NCBI GenBank assembly: GCA_030770425.1 | Contig: JASJFT010000043.1 | Location: 186,001 to 250,000 of the forward strand | DNA length: 64,000 bases | From: Darksidea phi | Lineage: Eukaryota; Ascomycota; Dothideomycetes; Pleosporales; Lentitheciaceae | Direction of reading: 5' to 3' | Part shown: piece by piece, positions 11,504 through 22,035 of the stretch | How the letters are laid out: each line of letters begins with the position of its first letter | Numbering within the stretch: position 1 is the stretch's first letter | Program-made: the position numbers and the translations under genes | The notes under the pieces: generated by a model | What the model saw: only the letters and a program-made list of their open reading frames with translations | Databases searched by the model: none | What the model was told of the DNA's origin: nothing

Positions 11504-11522
11504 CCCCCCCCCCCCCCCCCCC
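11504..11522. repeat. Poly-C run
   Basis: 19 consecutive C about 95 bp right of the gap, complementary to the poly-G run at 11376-11399. Together they could pair as an inverted repeat or form a G-quadruplex/i-motif. Confidence 0.8.
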
Positions 11523-12164
11523 AACAAAATTGAGACAACAGGTCGAAGAGCGACCGTGTGTCGGAGGTTAGAAAATTCTGGGCAGGTCGGATCTAATGGC
11601 AGAATATCCTCTCATTTCACATTAGACCACGTCCTATGCCAATCGACGCTTTTTAATCTGATACACATCCATGCACCGTTTATTTGAGAAGCAATTCAAA
11701 AAACTTGGCGGCCTTGCGACGGAAGAATGCACTAAGCCGATGCGCGTATTAAGCCCCACAACTGTAGCGGCAAAATCTATCGAAAGGCCCTATCTTCCTA
11801 CAGGGTAATTATCCGGCTATTCAAGGTGGCTTGGATGAACCGCCCAGGTGTCGTCTTGAAGAGGACAGGAGAAGACCAAGACGGTGAAAATGAAAATCCC
11901 TGTCTCACACGGTCATAAGGACATGCCAGCCTCAAGCCGACTAATGCCGGAAAATAAACTATAGCCGATTGTCGCTAAGGATGTATTCCTCCAACGAGAG
12001 GGCTTGAAGAGAAAGTAAAAAGTTGCAACGTATTTTCAACAGAGCCTAATTGCGCCTGTCTCTGTGCATATATAGACGCGGTTCATACCCATGCAAAACC
12101 GTGCAAGAGATAATTTCCGTTTCCTACACTTCCGTTATCATAAAGCACAGAGGAAGTTATTGCC
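11523..12164 (+). promoter_or_regulatory. 5' flank of secreted beta-helix gene
   Basis: No gene seen. A TATA element (CATATATAGACG, about 12067-12078) lies about 95 bp upstream of the ATG at 12165, consistent with a regulated secreted-enzyme promoter. Confidence 0.5.
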
Positions 12165-13229
12165 ATGGTCCATGTCCTTCTACTCGCGACAGTGCTCGCA
12201 ACCAGCTCGATCGTGCACGCGCAATGCGGTTCTGGCACCCCTGATGCGAAAGTAACCGGCTCAGGTAGCTCATTCACAGCAACCAAAGGGTCAACCAACG
12301 TATACACTGGTTCCGACTACCGCGCTGCCATTCAAGCCGCAGTCGACTCCATCAGCAGCGGCCAGCGTGTCTCCGTTATCGCATCCGGCTCCATCGGCGC
12401 CAATACAATCAGTATCAGCAGCGGCAAGATTTTCGAAGGCTGTGGGACTATTAATGTCGGCAACAAATCTGGCCGCGGCGCCATTGAGTCGCTCAACACC
12501 CAAGGCGTGCAAATCCCCTACCTCACCATGACCGGTAACCCGTACTTTGGCCTGCGCTTTTACGGGACGAAAGACTTAGTTCTAGGAAAAATTACTATGA
12601 ACCTAAGCGGCGGACTAGGCATCCGCTTCGACCGCGACAATCCTGCCAACAGCAACGTGAAGATGGATGTCATCAACGTTACTGGTGCAGGCAGCCACGC
12701 AGTAGAAACATGGAACATCAACGGCCTCACCATCAACAGCGTGATCGCCAAAAACGTTGGCGAATGCGGACTCCTTCTCCAAAAAACTACAAACGCAAAA
12801 GTCGGCCTCGTAGACGGCAACAATGTCGCCGCAGGTAACGGCTACGCGACCTTCCGCATGGCCAACAACAACGGGCAGCTGTCTAACGGCGCTTATACCA
12901 CCAACGTCTTTATCGACAAAGTCGTATCGCGAGGAGGCGGTCGCGGTATCTTTTGTGTATCGCAGTCTGGTGGCGCGGAGATTAAGAGTATTGATCTTGC
13001 GAACAATGGCAACAACGCCATTCTCATAGAGAACTGCTACAACCTCGCTATTAGAGGCGGAACTGTTAAAGGAGGCGGGGAGGTGAGGATTAGTGCGAGG
13101 TCAGAGTTTCCGAACACCAAGGATATTACGATTACGGCAACGGTAAATGATAATACTGTGAGGGAGAGTCCTTGTGGAGATAATACGACGTGGAATATTT
13201 CTGGCAACGCAAAGAAGACGATTTGTTAG
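12165..13229 (+). CDS. Secreted right-handed beta-helix (pectin lyase-fold) protein
   Basis: Single exon, 354 aa. An N-terminal signal peptide is evident (MVHVLLLATVLATSSIVHA, then QCGSG). The body is Gly/Asn/Val-rich with short repeating strands (LTMTGNPYFGLRFYGTKDL, LTINSVIAKNVGECG, IKSIDLANNGNNAILIEN, LAIRGGTVKGG), the pattern of parallel beta-helix coils. A closing Cys pair lies at the C-terminus (SPCGDNTTWNISGN...C). Potential N-glycosylation sites are present. Such folds are used by pectate/pectin lyases, polygalacturonases and rhamnogalacturonases. I could not match a catalytic signature of a particular CAZy family, so the enzyme class is open. Two clear pectate lyases lie 19 and 27 kb downstream. 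Probably an extracellular cell-wall-acting protein. Confidence 0.7.
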   Translation: MVHVLLLATVLATSSIVHAQCGSGTPDAKVTGSGSSFTATKGSTNVYTGSDYRAAIQAAVDSISSGQRVSVIASGSIGANTISISSGKIFEGCGTINVGNKSGRGAIESLNTQGVQIPYLTMTGNPYFGLRFYGTKDLVLGKITMNLSGGLGIRFDRDNPANSNVKMDVINVTGAGSHAVETWNINGLTINSVIAKNVGECGLLLQKTTNAKVGLVDGNNVAAGNGYATFRMANNNGQLSNGAYTTNVFIDKVVSRGGGRGIFCVSQSGGAEIKSIDLANNGNNAILIENCYNLAIRGGTVKGGGEVRISARSEFPNTKDITITATVNDNTVRESPCGDNTTWNISGNAKKTIC

Positions 13230-13366
13230 GCATGCGGTTAGTCTATAGTGTAGGAACTACTGGTCAGAGTTCATATGAGAAGTTCAGACGGCGGCCCATA
13301 TTGTAGATGCCTGGCACGTTCTGGTAACCACGCAGCACCTGTGCTGCGATCGTGTCTTTCCTCCCT
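13230..13366. other. Short intergenic 3' region
   Basis: 3' flanks of the beta-helix gene and of the leftward frame below. Nothing else seen. Confidence 0.4.
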
Positions 13367-13807
13367 TCATCCACTTCTCGGCATCATTTCCTCCGCAATG
13401 CCATCGCCGAACAAGTCTTCTGTTACCTCCAACCGCCTGACCGAATACGCCGCGTGGGTCCGCGCAATAACTGGGGTTTCGATGGACTCCTTCATGTCGT
13501 TCTCCCTCAAGTATCGTGCCCCGAACTCTACAGCGCCTTCGAAATCTTCTACGTCAATTATTAGCCGCATGCCGGAACGGAAGAGTATTTGCGAGAACTG
13601 TGGCCTGTTCCAAGCGTTGACGGAGCCGTAGACAAGTTCCGCTCCTGGCCGCGGCTTGTGTGGAAATCTTAGCGCACTTGGAAGTATATACTCGTCCGAT
13701 ACCATTGCGCGGCAGAGTTTCACACAGTGCTGAGAATTGATACTGGAAGATGAAGAGCGATATGCAGCCAGTGCGGAGATGTTGGCTGAACTGTTCGAGG
13801 TTAACAA
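13367..13807 (-). CDS. Hypothetical protein, possibly truncated
   Basis: An uninterrupted minus-strand frame of 146 codons. A more natural start may be the Met within LCRAMVSDEYILPSALRF, giving about 112 aa. The sequence ELVYGSVNAWNRPQFSQIL and IIDVEDFEGAVEFGARYL reads like a folded protein rather than a shadow frame, and no better frame overlaps it. No domain recognised. It may be the end of a longer gene whose 5' part is lost, since the upstream sequence is gene-free. Confidence 0.35.
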   Translation of the reverse strand: MLTSNSSANISALAAYRSSSSSINSQHCVKLCRAMVSDEYILPSALRFPHKPRPGAELVYGSVNAWNRPQFSQILFRSGMRLIIDVEDFEGAVEFGARYLRENDMKESIETPVIARTHAAYSVRRLEVTEDLFGDGIAEEMMPRSG

Positions 13808-14566
13808 AGAGTTAACGTTCTCAATGCCGAGCTACACCATCAACACATGAACAAAACGTCGTGTGAATCTGCTTCGGGAAACAAGCGAAAAGTGGGAAAA
13901 TTTGTGATCAAATGCATAAACATGCCATTTCACGCCCCCGTGCAAGAGGTGGGAGGTGGCAAAGGCTGCTCGACGCGACGGAGACCCTCTCTTGGGACCA
14001 CGGATACGGATCCCGTGCGATTTCTCAATATGGGACGGTGGGTTACTGTAACGCAGATCAGCGTAAGAAGATCATGTTGCTCATCTCGAGCAAATTGAAA
14101 TGATTCTAGTCCCTCAAACTCTAAAACTATATACGGAGCCGACTGATTTTGGGCGTTGAAGGATTAGCGCATTCTTTCCTTGGATGGAGGGATTATGGGC
14201 ACAGCTATCGTTTAGGGAAGGCAGAAGGGGAAGAAAAGAGGATTATGTGGCCAACCTACTCGTTCCGGATGCAGACGTTCGAGGAATTGTGAGGTCAGCT
14301 CTCGCGCGACAACCCGTACATCCGCTCTTCGTTGACAAGGAGCTCGATCTGCAGCTTAATTGCTCAGACCATCAGCATCCCGAGGTCGAATGGTCCGGTA
14401 TTACGTCTTGGACCCGCCCATTCCAAAACCCCTTCAGCCTACACGGTCATGGGATGACGTCAGGTGCCAAGCCGCAAGCTTAGCCCAGGACTAGTATAGA
14501 GCGCGCCAGGGCCCTTGCCTCCTAGGATAATCTATAAACTACCTAGAACTTCAAGTGGTACAGGTT
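13808..14566. other. Gene-poor stretch
   Basis: A 99-codon frame at 14184-14483 has no family-like features. I see no supported gene. Confidence 0.4.
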
Positions 14567-14702
14567 CCGATTAGTTCGGATTGTACTCGCTTTAGGCCCT
14601 AATTAGCTCGGAGTATACTCGATCTACGCTCTAATTAGCCTAGATTATACTCGATCTAGGCTCCGATTAGATCGGACTATACCCGGCTTAGTAGCTAATT
14701 AG
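14567..14702. repeat. Degenerate 32-bp tandem repeat, about 4.3 copies
   Basis: Units start at 14567, 14599, 14631 and 14663, each exactly 32 bp, beginning CCGATTAG or CTAATTAG and containing a TATACTCGATCTA-like core; a partial fifth unit (CTAATTAG) ends at 14702. Units differ by transitions, as expected of an old array. Confidence 0.85.
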
Positions 14703-15115
14703 TTTTACCCTAGGTAGTCTATATAGAATAGCTTCTATAGTATTTGATTTGGATTTGCATAGTGGGAGTCTCTTTAGAAGGTCCGCACGAAACACAGTAG
14801 GAGTTTGTACACAGTAGAGGTGCTATACCCACACCTTATACACGATAATAGAGCTGTAGAGCTGTACACAGTAATACCGACGAGGTGATGTTTCGAATAT
14901 TGAGGCGCTGGACGAGAAATGACATGTGATGCCGAACCACAGAGCCTGGTTGGGAGACCAACAGCGGTAGCGAGGAGTTAACGCACCAACACTACTACCC
15001 ACAGTATAAAAATTGCCCGCGATGATACCAGCATCCCACTCACTACATCCATCTCTTATCCTCAGCCAGCTTCCTCACCTCTTCCTCAAACTTACCATCA
15101 ACACCCACCAACCAC
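14703..15115. other. Gene-poor stretch with promoter-like end
   Basis: Short imperfect repeats (ACACAGTAG at about 14791, 14809 and 14857-like positions) suggest old repetitive DNA. A TATA-like CAGTATAAAAATTG at about 15002 precedes the small frame at 15116. Confidence 0.35.
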
Positions 15116-15313
15116 ATGTCGTCACCAACGATCGTTCGCCTAGTCCTTCGGCAGGACTTTCAGCAGGAGGAACTAGAGCGAAACAGGCTATTCGAGTACA
15201 GCGCTCTAAACCTTTCAAATATCGCGGCGGAGCATCCCCGGCGCTACAAGCGGGAGGTGCCGTCGACAGGGCTCCTCGATTACAACAACCATTTAGCTTC
15301 TATAGTATATTAG
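15116..15313 (+). CDS. Possible small protein (65 aa)
   Basis: The ATG at 15116 lies about 110 bp after a TATA-like element and has a fungal-like leader (CACCAACCACATG). It encodes a charged 65-residue protein (MSSPTIVRLVLRQDFQQEEL at the start, ending NNHLASIVY). No signal peptide, membrane segment or known motif. An overlapping longer frame (15013-15369) is less convincing. Could be a non-coding transcript. Confidence 0.25.
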   Translation: MSSPTIVRLVLRQDFQQEELERNRLFEYSALNLSNIAAEHPRRYKREVPSTGLLDYNNHLASIVY

Positions 15314-16030
15314 CTAGAAATCGGGTAAATAGGTGGCCTAGAGTTCCTGGGTTGAGTGCGGCAGTTTGAAAAAAGTTACGAAAGCCCGGTGATAATCACC
15401 AGGTCGATCCACGAAAGCATTACAAAGCATATTGAGTGCGGGTTCGTGTTCTGAAGAAGCAGGACTCAGCTCGCACGTCTTGGGGTTGCTGCGACTGCAT
15501 GGGCGCCGGCAGAGCAGGTACAAGGCAGCTGGTCAGAGTCACACTACTATCGTGGAACCCGCCAGAAGAGGCTTGCCTCTCTCAGGGAATTGAGTGGCGG
15601 TCAGATCTCAGGTGTGCCGTCGATGAAGGTCGCCAGGTGGTGATGGCTGAGGTAGCAACTAAACGGATCAAGCAACCAGCAGTGTATCGCACTACATTGA
15701 CGTGAGGAGGGTATGAACTTGCAGTAGGTTGGTGAGGTAGTCCCAGCGAAGCCATAGACACGGACGGAACACCATTCGAGGCAGAGCGGGTTACCCTGCT
15801 TCGAGGATGGGCGAAGGAGGTGCTTCGCGCAAGGGCGTTTGGGCTAGGCCGACCACGGGAAGGCTACGAAGTGGACGGCTAACAGTAGCTTTAGAGGAAA
15901 TGGAGATCGGGTACGCTTATTAGCCACGCTTGCGGATCTGTTGGTAGTACAGAAACGGACTGGCAAGGGTCGGCTCTAGGCACGAAACGTAAAGGTAAGG
16001 AGGGGCTTGTGAGCATGCAGGGCATGACAG
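15314..16030. other. Probable transposon-derived DNA
   Basis: No intact gene. The stretch adjoins the decayed transposase on its 3' side and may hold its eroded catalytic region, but I could not identify the DDE motif. Confidence 0.3.
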
Positions 16031-16476
16031 CCATCGAGATATACGCAACGCAACTTAGTGCGGATGCGTATATGCCCTGGTGTAGATGCCTCAGCTCTAT
16101 CAGCCTCTAGCTTCCTGCCTATGACTGATGCGACGCGTGGATTCCGCTTGATGAATGTAGGTAGCAGCGCTTGCCTAGAGGTTTGAGATCGCCGTTTGCC
16201 TGTAGGATTCGAATCGCCATCTCTCGAGCGCGCGTGCGAGGGGGGGTAGCCGTTTGTATCCTACTCGAGAATCCATTTTACTAGAAAGCTCTCATGCTTC
16301 GGCGTCAATCGCCGCCGATGAGGGTGGCTGGCGCGCATGCTAGTAGAGCCTTTGAGGCGATCAACTAGGGTAGATCGAGGGACGCCGTAGGCCTTCCCAG
16401 CAGCGTGCTGGCTCTTATGAATATCAGAATTAAGATCGCGGATAGCTTATTGTATAGCCTGCTCACGGGTATCCAT
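16031..16476 (-). mobile_element. Decayed pogo/Fot1-type (Tc1-mariner) transposase, N-terminal part
   Basis: Read leftward from an ATG at 16476: MDTREQAIQ, then a TAA (16449-16447), then AIRDLNSDIHKSQHAAGKAY and GVPRSTLVDRLKG, a psq-type helix-turn-helix. It continues with RRLTPKHESFLVKWILE, a TAG (16263-16261) and a CENP-B-like helix-turn-helix (REMAIRILQANGD). A one-base loss near 16166 shifts the frame before KRNPRVASVIGRKLEADRAE. Both stops are explained by C-to-T change of CAA/CAG, the mark of repeat-induced point mutation. This class carries a DDE transposase and inserts at TA. The downstream catalytic half is not recognisable, so the element is dead. Confidence 0.75.
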
Positions 16477-16553
16477 ATTGAAAAGCGTTGTTGAAAGATA
16501 TCGCGTCTTTTTGATGGTGAGTGTGTTTTGGTGGGGTGGACGGAAGCTAGGTC

Positions 16554-16946
16554 AGCCGGCCACGCGGGAGGCAAAAAACTTGGCACACCAAAACCTTCCA
16601 AAATGCCCCCCTTATACAATATCTCACCAAAATCGCATCGCAGAGGGGCAAGAACAGCGCGAAATCATAGAGATAGCTTTTAAAGCTTTTATATTAGGTA
16701 TAGGAAGTATAGTATTAACGGGCTAGCGCGCTAGATTTAGATATTAATAAAGCTACGTTATATAATAAAACTCTACGAAAATACGAACTTTTTTAGTATA
16801 GTAAGTTAGGGATAGCTATCTATATATATACTATCTATTAGAAATTATTCTATATAAAAATATAGTCTGGTTGTTGAGATCTGAATTCTTGGTGATTTTA
16901 GGTGGCATTTTGGTGTGCCACTTTTTTTGCACCCCGCGTGCCGGCT
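16554..16946. mobile_element. MITE-like element with 40-bp terminal inverted repeats
   Basis: The left repeat (16554-16593) begins AGCCGGC and includes CACGCGGGAG and TGGCACACCAAAA; the right repeat (16908-16946), read on the minus strand, matches it at all but four or five positions. A TA follows the right end (16947-16948); a TA lies at 16548-16549 on the left, four bases outside the repeat. The interior (about 16640-16890) is strongly AT-rich and has no coding capacity. The left repeat contains a small extra CCTTCCAAA insertion. The size (about 393 bp) and TA context fit a non-autonomous Tc1-mariner MITE, perhaps mobilised by the neighbouring transposase family. Confidence 0.75.
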
Positions 16947-16964
16947 TAGAGGGGAATAGTAAAG

Positions 16965-17060
16965 ATACTAGATAAGATAAGAAAGGAACATACTACGCAG
17001 ATGGAAAACATGAGAAGAGAGATAAAAGAGCTTCAAGAAAAGTTTACTCCAGAAGTATAG
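16965..17060 (+). mobile_element. C-terminal fragment, coiled-coil, probably transposon-derived
   Basis: A frame ending at 17060 encodes an alternating-charge helix (KEHTTQMENMRREIKELQEK) before FTPEV and a stop. No start is associated. The position directly after the MITE-like element and the isolated nature suggest the tail of a broken element gene. Which one is unknown. Confidence 0.3.
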
Positions 17061-17508
17061 GTTTTTGACAACATGGGACGCGCTTCCAAGCGTCAACAGT
17101 GTGTTGGTGACGAGCATTGGCGATCATTTCCACCCCAGGATCAGGCTGCGTCTTCTTTGTCCAAGGTCAAGAAACCATGGCAAGGCAACGACTAATATAC
17201 AAGACCAGTCAGACTCTTACCCCTCGGTTAGGCGCTGTTGCTGCAATCAATCACCGATCTGTGTGCCGGAGAGCCAATAGCCTTGCTTGTTACTTCTGCC
17301 CGCGAGCTTTGACCCCACCTATCGGTCAGCGCAGGCTCAGCCTTGTGACTTTCCGCACATCAACCTGCTTTCGTATTCGTTCATCAACCTTTCTCCAACT
17401 TATCGATTGGGCACTGTCACTCATTCTGTCGGTATTCTATACACTTTTCAAGCAGTAGTCTTCATTTCTCGTGGAGATCATTCACAATCAACTGAGCGGA
17501 GCGTCACC

Positions 17509-19602
17509 ATGTCAGATCGCGACCAAGAACTGTCATCTCAAAACTCACTCGACATGACTATCTCTACACTTTGCGAGACATGTGAAAGAATGGCTCATAC
17601 TTTTCGATTGGAGCTCGACGAAGGCGAAATAGAGCGAGACATCGATGGATGTCAGACTGGTGCGGTCGCTGAATGCCCTCTCTGCTTGATCGCCTGGCGG
17701 GAGATATTGAAACTGCGACTGCAAGAACAGGGGTCAACGAAGAAATATTTTCAAATCAGTCGAATTTTTTTCGAATTTACCAACTACTACAAGCGCTCGC
17801 GTACCTTCTATTTTCACATCGAAGGCTCTGTACACGTTGCACTAGGACTCCATCCGCTTCAAGGACTCAATCTCCGGACCGCACAATTAGCGGCGAAATA
17901 TGAGTATCCTCCGAGGACCGATGCTGAATCAGTTGCCAAACTTATCCAATCCTGGTATCTCCAATGCACTACCCAACATCCGGGGTGCGCTTCTCAAGTG
18001 TCCACATATCAGCCCCCTAGACTAGTCGAGATCCAAAAAGGCGGCTTCCGATTAGTTGTCCGGAGCGAGTGTGGGAAGGGGGACTCATACGCAACACTGA
18101 GCCACTGTTGGGGAAACGCATATGACTTCCTGAAACTTACCTCAACTAATATTGAGCAATTGCGACAGTGGAACCCAACAAACCGCCTCCCACGAACGTT
18201 CCAAGACGCTGCACGCCTTTGCTATCACCTCCATATCAAGTACCTCTGGATCGATAGCCTCTGCATACTCCAAGACGGAGAGGGGAGTACCGGAGACTGG
18301 TCGCTTCATGTGACCGAAATGCGTACCATCTACTCAAACGGGGTCCTCAACATTGCAGCAAGTCGCGCTGCTGCATCCAATGAAGGCATGTACACGTCCC
18401 GAAATCCGAACTTTATAAGGCCTGCAATCATACAAGGCAACAATCGTTTTGGCCTATCGAATGAGCTACACTTGCTCGTTCATAGCGAATTTTCGGAGCC
18501 TGGCGCCAGTTGTCCCCCTCTAAACGAACGTGGTTGGGTATTTCAAGAGCGACTACTATCCCCACGCGTTGTTCATTTTGAGAGAGAGCAGGTATTTTGG
18601 GAATGCTCCGTCAGCGCGCTGTGTGAAACATATCCAGCCGGCTTTAACGAAACCTTTGGACGAGGATATTCGGTTCCTCCCTTCGAACTGCCGGCGAAGC
18701 AGACTTGCAGTGGGGTTGCAGAACGTTGGCATAATTACACAAGACTTGTTGAACATTATTATTATCGTCAATTTACGTTCCCAAACAAAGGTGCGTCCTT
18801 TTCAATCGCACAATTGTTCTCAATACGTTAACTCTGTTTTCTAGACAAGCTCGCCGCGTTTGAAGGCATTGCTCAACATATTTCTCGTGAATTTAACGAC
18901 GAATACTTTGCTGGAATGTTTCGAAGCCAACTTCCGATCGCTCTCCTTTGGCACGCCGTGGTCTGGTATTCGAAACAAGATGCTAATCAGTTGGGCGAAT
19001 ATATGCCGGTACCTCAATCCCTCTCCGACAATGAATATCGCTGCCCGTCCTGGAGTTGGGCAAAAATGGACCCAGATCGCACAAAATCAGGTCAACGTGC
19101 ATATAGCCTTTACAATTTGGACCCCGACTCGCTTTCAAAACATTACGTCACCATACACGATGTGAAAGCGATGCCCGTAGATTCAAAGAATCCATCTGGC
19201 AATCTGAAGAGCGCCTACATCATCCTTGAGGGTCGATTGCTGCCTTGGGTGACGGAGCACGAACTGCCGGACCGCATCGCGAGCATGTTCGACGGAGAGA
19301 AAGAAGCTTGCATTGACCCGAAGGAGCTTTTCATTGTTCCATTTTTTGCACAACTTCGAGAGCGCACGAACAAGTCTTACTCGATGTATTTTCTCATCGT
19401 GCATAGACTCGGTACAGAAAATCAAGAGAGCTATAGAAGAGTTGGAAGGGCATCATTATTCCGGGGTGCAGGTTCAGGCGTAAAGAGTGACATCGAAGAG
19501 CAGACGAAGGGGCTATCAACGATCGATGAGATATTCGAAGCTGATGTGGTTTGGCGCAAATACCTGTCAGTAGTCGAAGAAAAACGTATCCTCCTGATTT
19601 GA
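17509..19602 (+). CDS. HET-domain (heterokaryon incompatibility) protein
   Basis: Two exons, 17509-18790 and 18845-19602 (54-bp intron), 679 aa. The N-terminus carries a CETC...CPLC pair (about residues 24-66) as in many HET proteins. The HET domain occupies about residues 190-340 with YATLSHCWG, LPRTFQDAARLC, KYLWIDSLCILQD and IYSNGVLNIAAS; then RGWVFQERLLSPRVVHF and EQVFWEC close the conserved block. The C-terminal half ends in variable sequence including PSWSWAKMD. HET proteins can trigger cell death on allorecognition; partner and trigger are unknown here. The open frame extends upstream to 17287 but that part looks like leader sequence, and the ATG at 17509 (CACCATGTC) is a better start. 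It lies just right of transposon debris. Confidence 0.88.
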
Positions 19603-22035
19603 GCTTGATAGTTAAGACGAAGTTTGAGATAAAGACCTGCTTCTGCGAACAAATCAAACCCAGTCTTCTGTTGTGAGCTCAGAGGCAATTGTTACATGTG
19701 GTGGTGAAATAGCTGCATGATCCATACCTAACTATGGTATGCAAACGCCCAACCTTAACGAAATCCAATAGTTCAGTCCCTCAAAACGGAAGACCCACCG
19801 TGTCAGACCACTCGCATCAAATTCTAGCCATAACTTCTCTACTACAGTTCAGACTTATAGGGTTTAGTTTACATAGTTATAGCTCCTAGATTTAGTTACT
19901 GGAAACAAGTAGTATCAAATGGGAATAGTTAGCAAGGAACCGTCCATCCACTGCAATCTTGGATAGATTAAATTCACGCTTATTGTCGTGGTGGCAAACC
20001 ATCAGAGTGTGCTTAGCGCTGACATCAACGGCTTTGGTGAAAAATAGCTTGTACAGGCTAGGCTAGCCGCTCCGGCCTATTTAGGCACAGCTTGACAAGA
20101 ACCCTGGCGCGTCGCTAGACCTCAAGCGCTAGCACCAACTAAGCTTCTGACTACTGCCAGTGGCACCTGCATACCCCAGCCGTGCCATGCTAGCCTCCGC
20201 GCCGCCGCTAGCTACCAATGCGTGCCCCTTCTTCCACATGGCTCAACGCCCCTGACACTGACCGAGCTCGAGCTTCGCGCCGCTAACCATGGATTGGGCC
20301 GCAACGTGCGGCGATGCGATCGCCAGGAGGACCTGCTCACCTTGCAAATCCGGCGCAAACTAGCCAAACAAGAGCCACTGAAGAACACCAATGCGGAGAA
20401 CCGAGGCACTGCGCCAACTGTTATTAAGGCTTGCCAGTTCTTCGCAGTAGAAAAGGAACGGGCGAGCTGGGTCGATGCGAAGCTTCACGTTGAGAGCTCG
20501 CGGAAAGGTGGGCTTGAACCTGCCTTCTTACGACGAGCGATTGCTAACATCATCATCCGTCAAATAGATGGCAAACAACCGAGACCCAGCGCAGACCATA
20601 CTTGACACGACCGAATCCCTCCGTCCTTGCTCTTTCCTCCTCATCCGCCGCATTCGTGATATGTGCGCGCCATACATGAAAGCAGACGATCAAAAAAGGT
20701 ACGACGATGGAGGTGAAAAGACAAGAACACTTCTGGACGGGACGAGAAGCCAGGCGGAGAAGGGGCTACGTGGCATAGTAGAGACGAAAAGCTAGATAGA
20801 GAAGGGCCGGAGCATACGCCTGAGCAGATAGATGCTCTGTTGAAGAAGCTTTACCTCTCCCGGCTAATGGGCCTTCTAATCCGACTCGGCGTTGAGATGG
20901 GTGATGGGAGTAGGCGGCAGATTTTCCTATTTCTAGTGGGCATGTATGCATGTTGTATACAAGCATGTGTGTAGGTGTACATGTATGCATGTGCGGACTC
21001 AAGTCTACATAGTTCGCAGCGTAAGCTCTACGAGCACAATGAGACGGGGACCAGTACCTGTCAGAATTTCCCTCCTTCAATTCTTTCCTTTTGCAGTGTT
21101 CGCTTCCCTCTTTTCCTCTATCTCCATTTAATCACCCATCCAAACCGAACGCGCTGTCTCCATCTTTACCTGCACACACGCACAATTCTTCAGCACACCC
21201 TGAATAAGTTCGCCCCTCACTGTCCCGCATTGTGTGCTCAGTTAATGAAATAGCAATGATCTACTGCTCAGCCTACCGACTATAGGTGCGTACGGTGTTG
21301 GAGAGGATAAGGGGGAGTGGTAGGGCTCGATTGGTAGGTGGGTGTGGCGTGCAAGCGATGACATGTTTCCTACTGCTGCACTACGCACATATCTATGGCA
21401 TTAATGGGGCAGTCTTCCTTTTACATCTTCTGCGGTTGCGTCTATTTTCGACGACTCGTTTGCAGTCTGCCGAGTACTACATAGTACACCATCCACGTTA
21501 CGTATTTAGTCTCGCGGTATCATGAGGCTCTCCTTCCCATCCCAACACAGTGCTCGTAGCCACTGAAGAGCATATTTGCAGCTGTTTTTTAGCGTCGTGC
21601 AAGCAGAAACGTCACGGCCCGTACCACTACAGATGAAGATTCCAACACATACCTGCCATATGCAATCTGACAGCGACATGGTTTATCGAAGCGTGATTAA
21701 CTAAGACATAGCGGAGAATGGAAACCGTGCAGAAAAACCAGGCTTTGAATTGGTATTATTGATGAAGGAGTAGTATTTCGGATTGGCATACAATGCTAGT
21801 TCGTGCGGCTTCTGTCACGCCTCACATGCGCGGCGAGAAAAGCACATCAATACATAGGGATAAGTGAGGCGCATCATGGAATATATCCCCACTAACGTCA
21901 CTTATTCTATCTGTTCGCTCAATCGCAACTGATCGTATTTCTCCTACCGCACCCTCCTAATGCCAAATATTCTCTCTCTGCGGCGGAAGCCTCCCTCAAA
22001 TCAAGCTCCGCTTCCCGTATTCGTATCTGCTCCTC
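19603..22035. other. Gene-poor stretch with weak frames
   Basis: Frames at 20222-20605 (NHGLGRNVRRCDRQEDLL) and 20568-20795 (ILDTTESLRPCSFLLIRRIR) have coding-like composition but no recognisable family, start context or splice structure; they may be gene remnants. The rest shows nothing supported. Confidence 0.35.
20941..20996. repeat. Alternating purine-pyrimidine tract
   Basis: A 56-bp stretch dominated by TGCATG, TATACA, GTGTG and ACATGTATGCATG blocks, including inverted TGCATG copies. It has the composition that favours Z-DNA or cruciforms. Functional meaning unknown. Confidence 0.5.

Noticed and set aside
14184..14483. 99-codon frame
   Set aside because: No start context, family or splice partner; adjacent to degenerate repeats.
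16200..16225. tRNA B-box-like GATTCGAATC
   Set aside because: It falls inside the readable transposase coding relic (R-I-R codons) and no A-box, acceptor stem or anticodon arm can be formed.
17287..17508. 222-bp in-frame extension at the HET gene start
   Set aside because: The extension reads like leader sequence with no conservation; CACCATG at 17509 begins the usual N-terminus.
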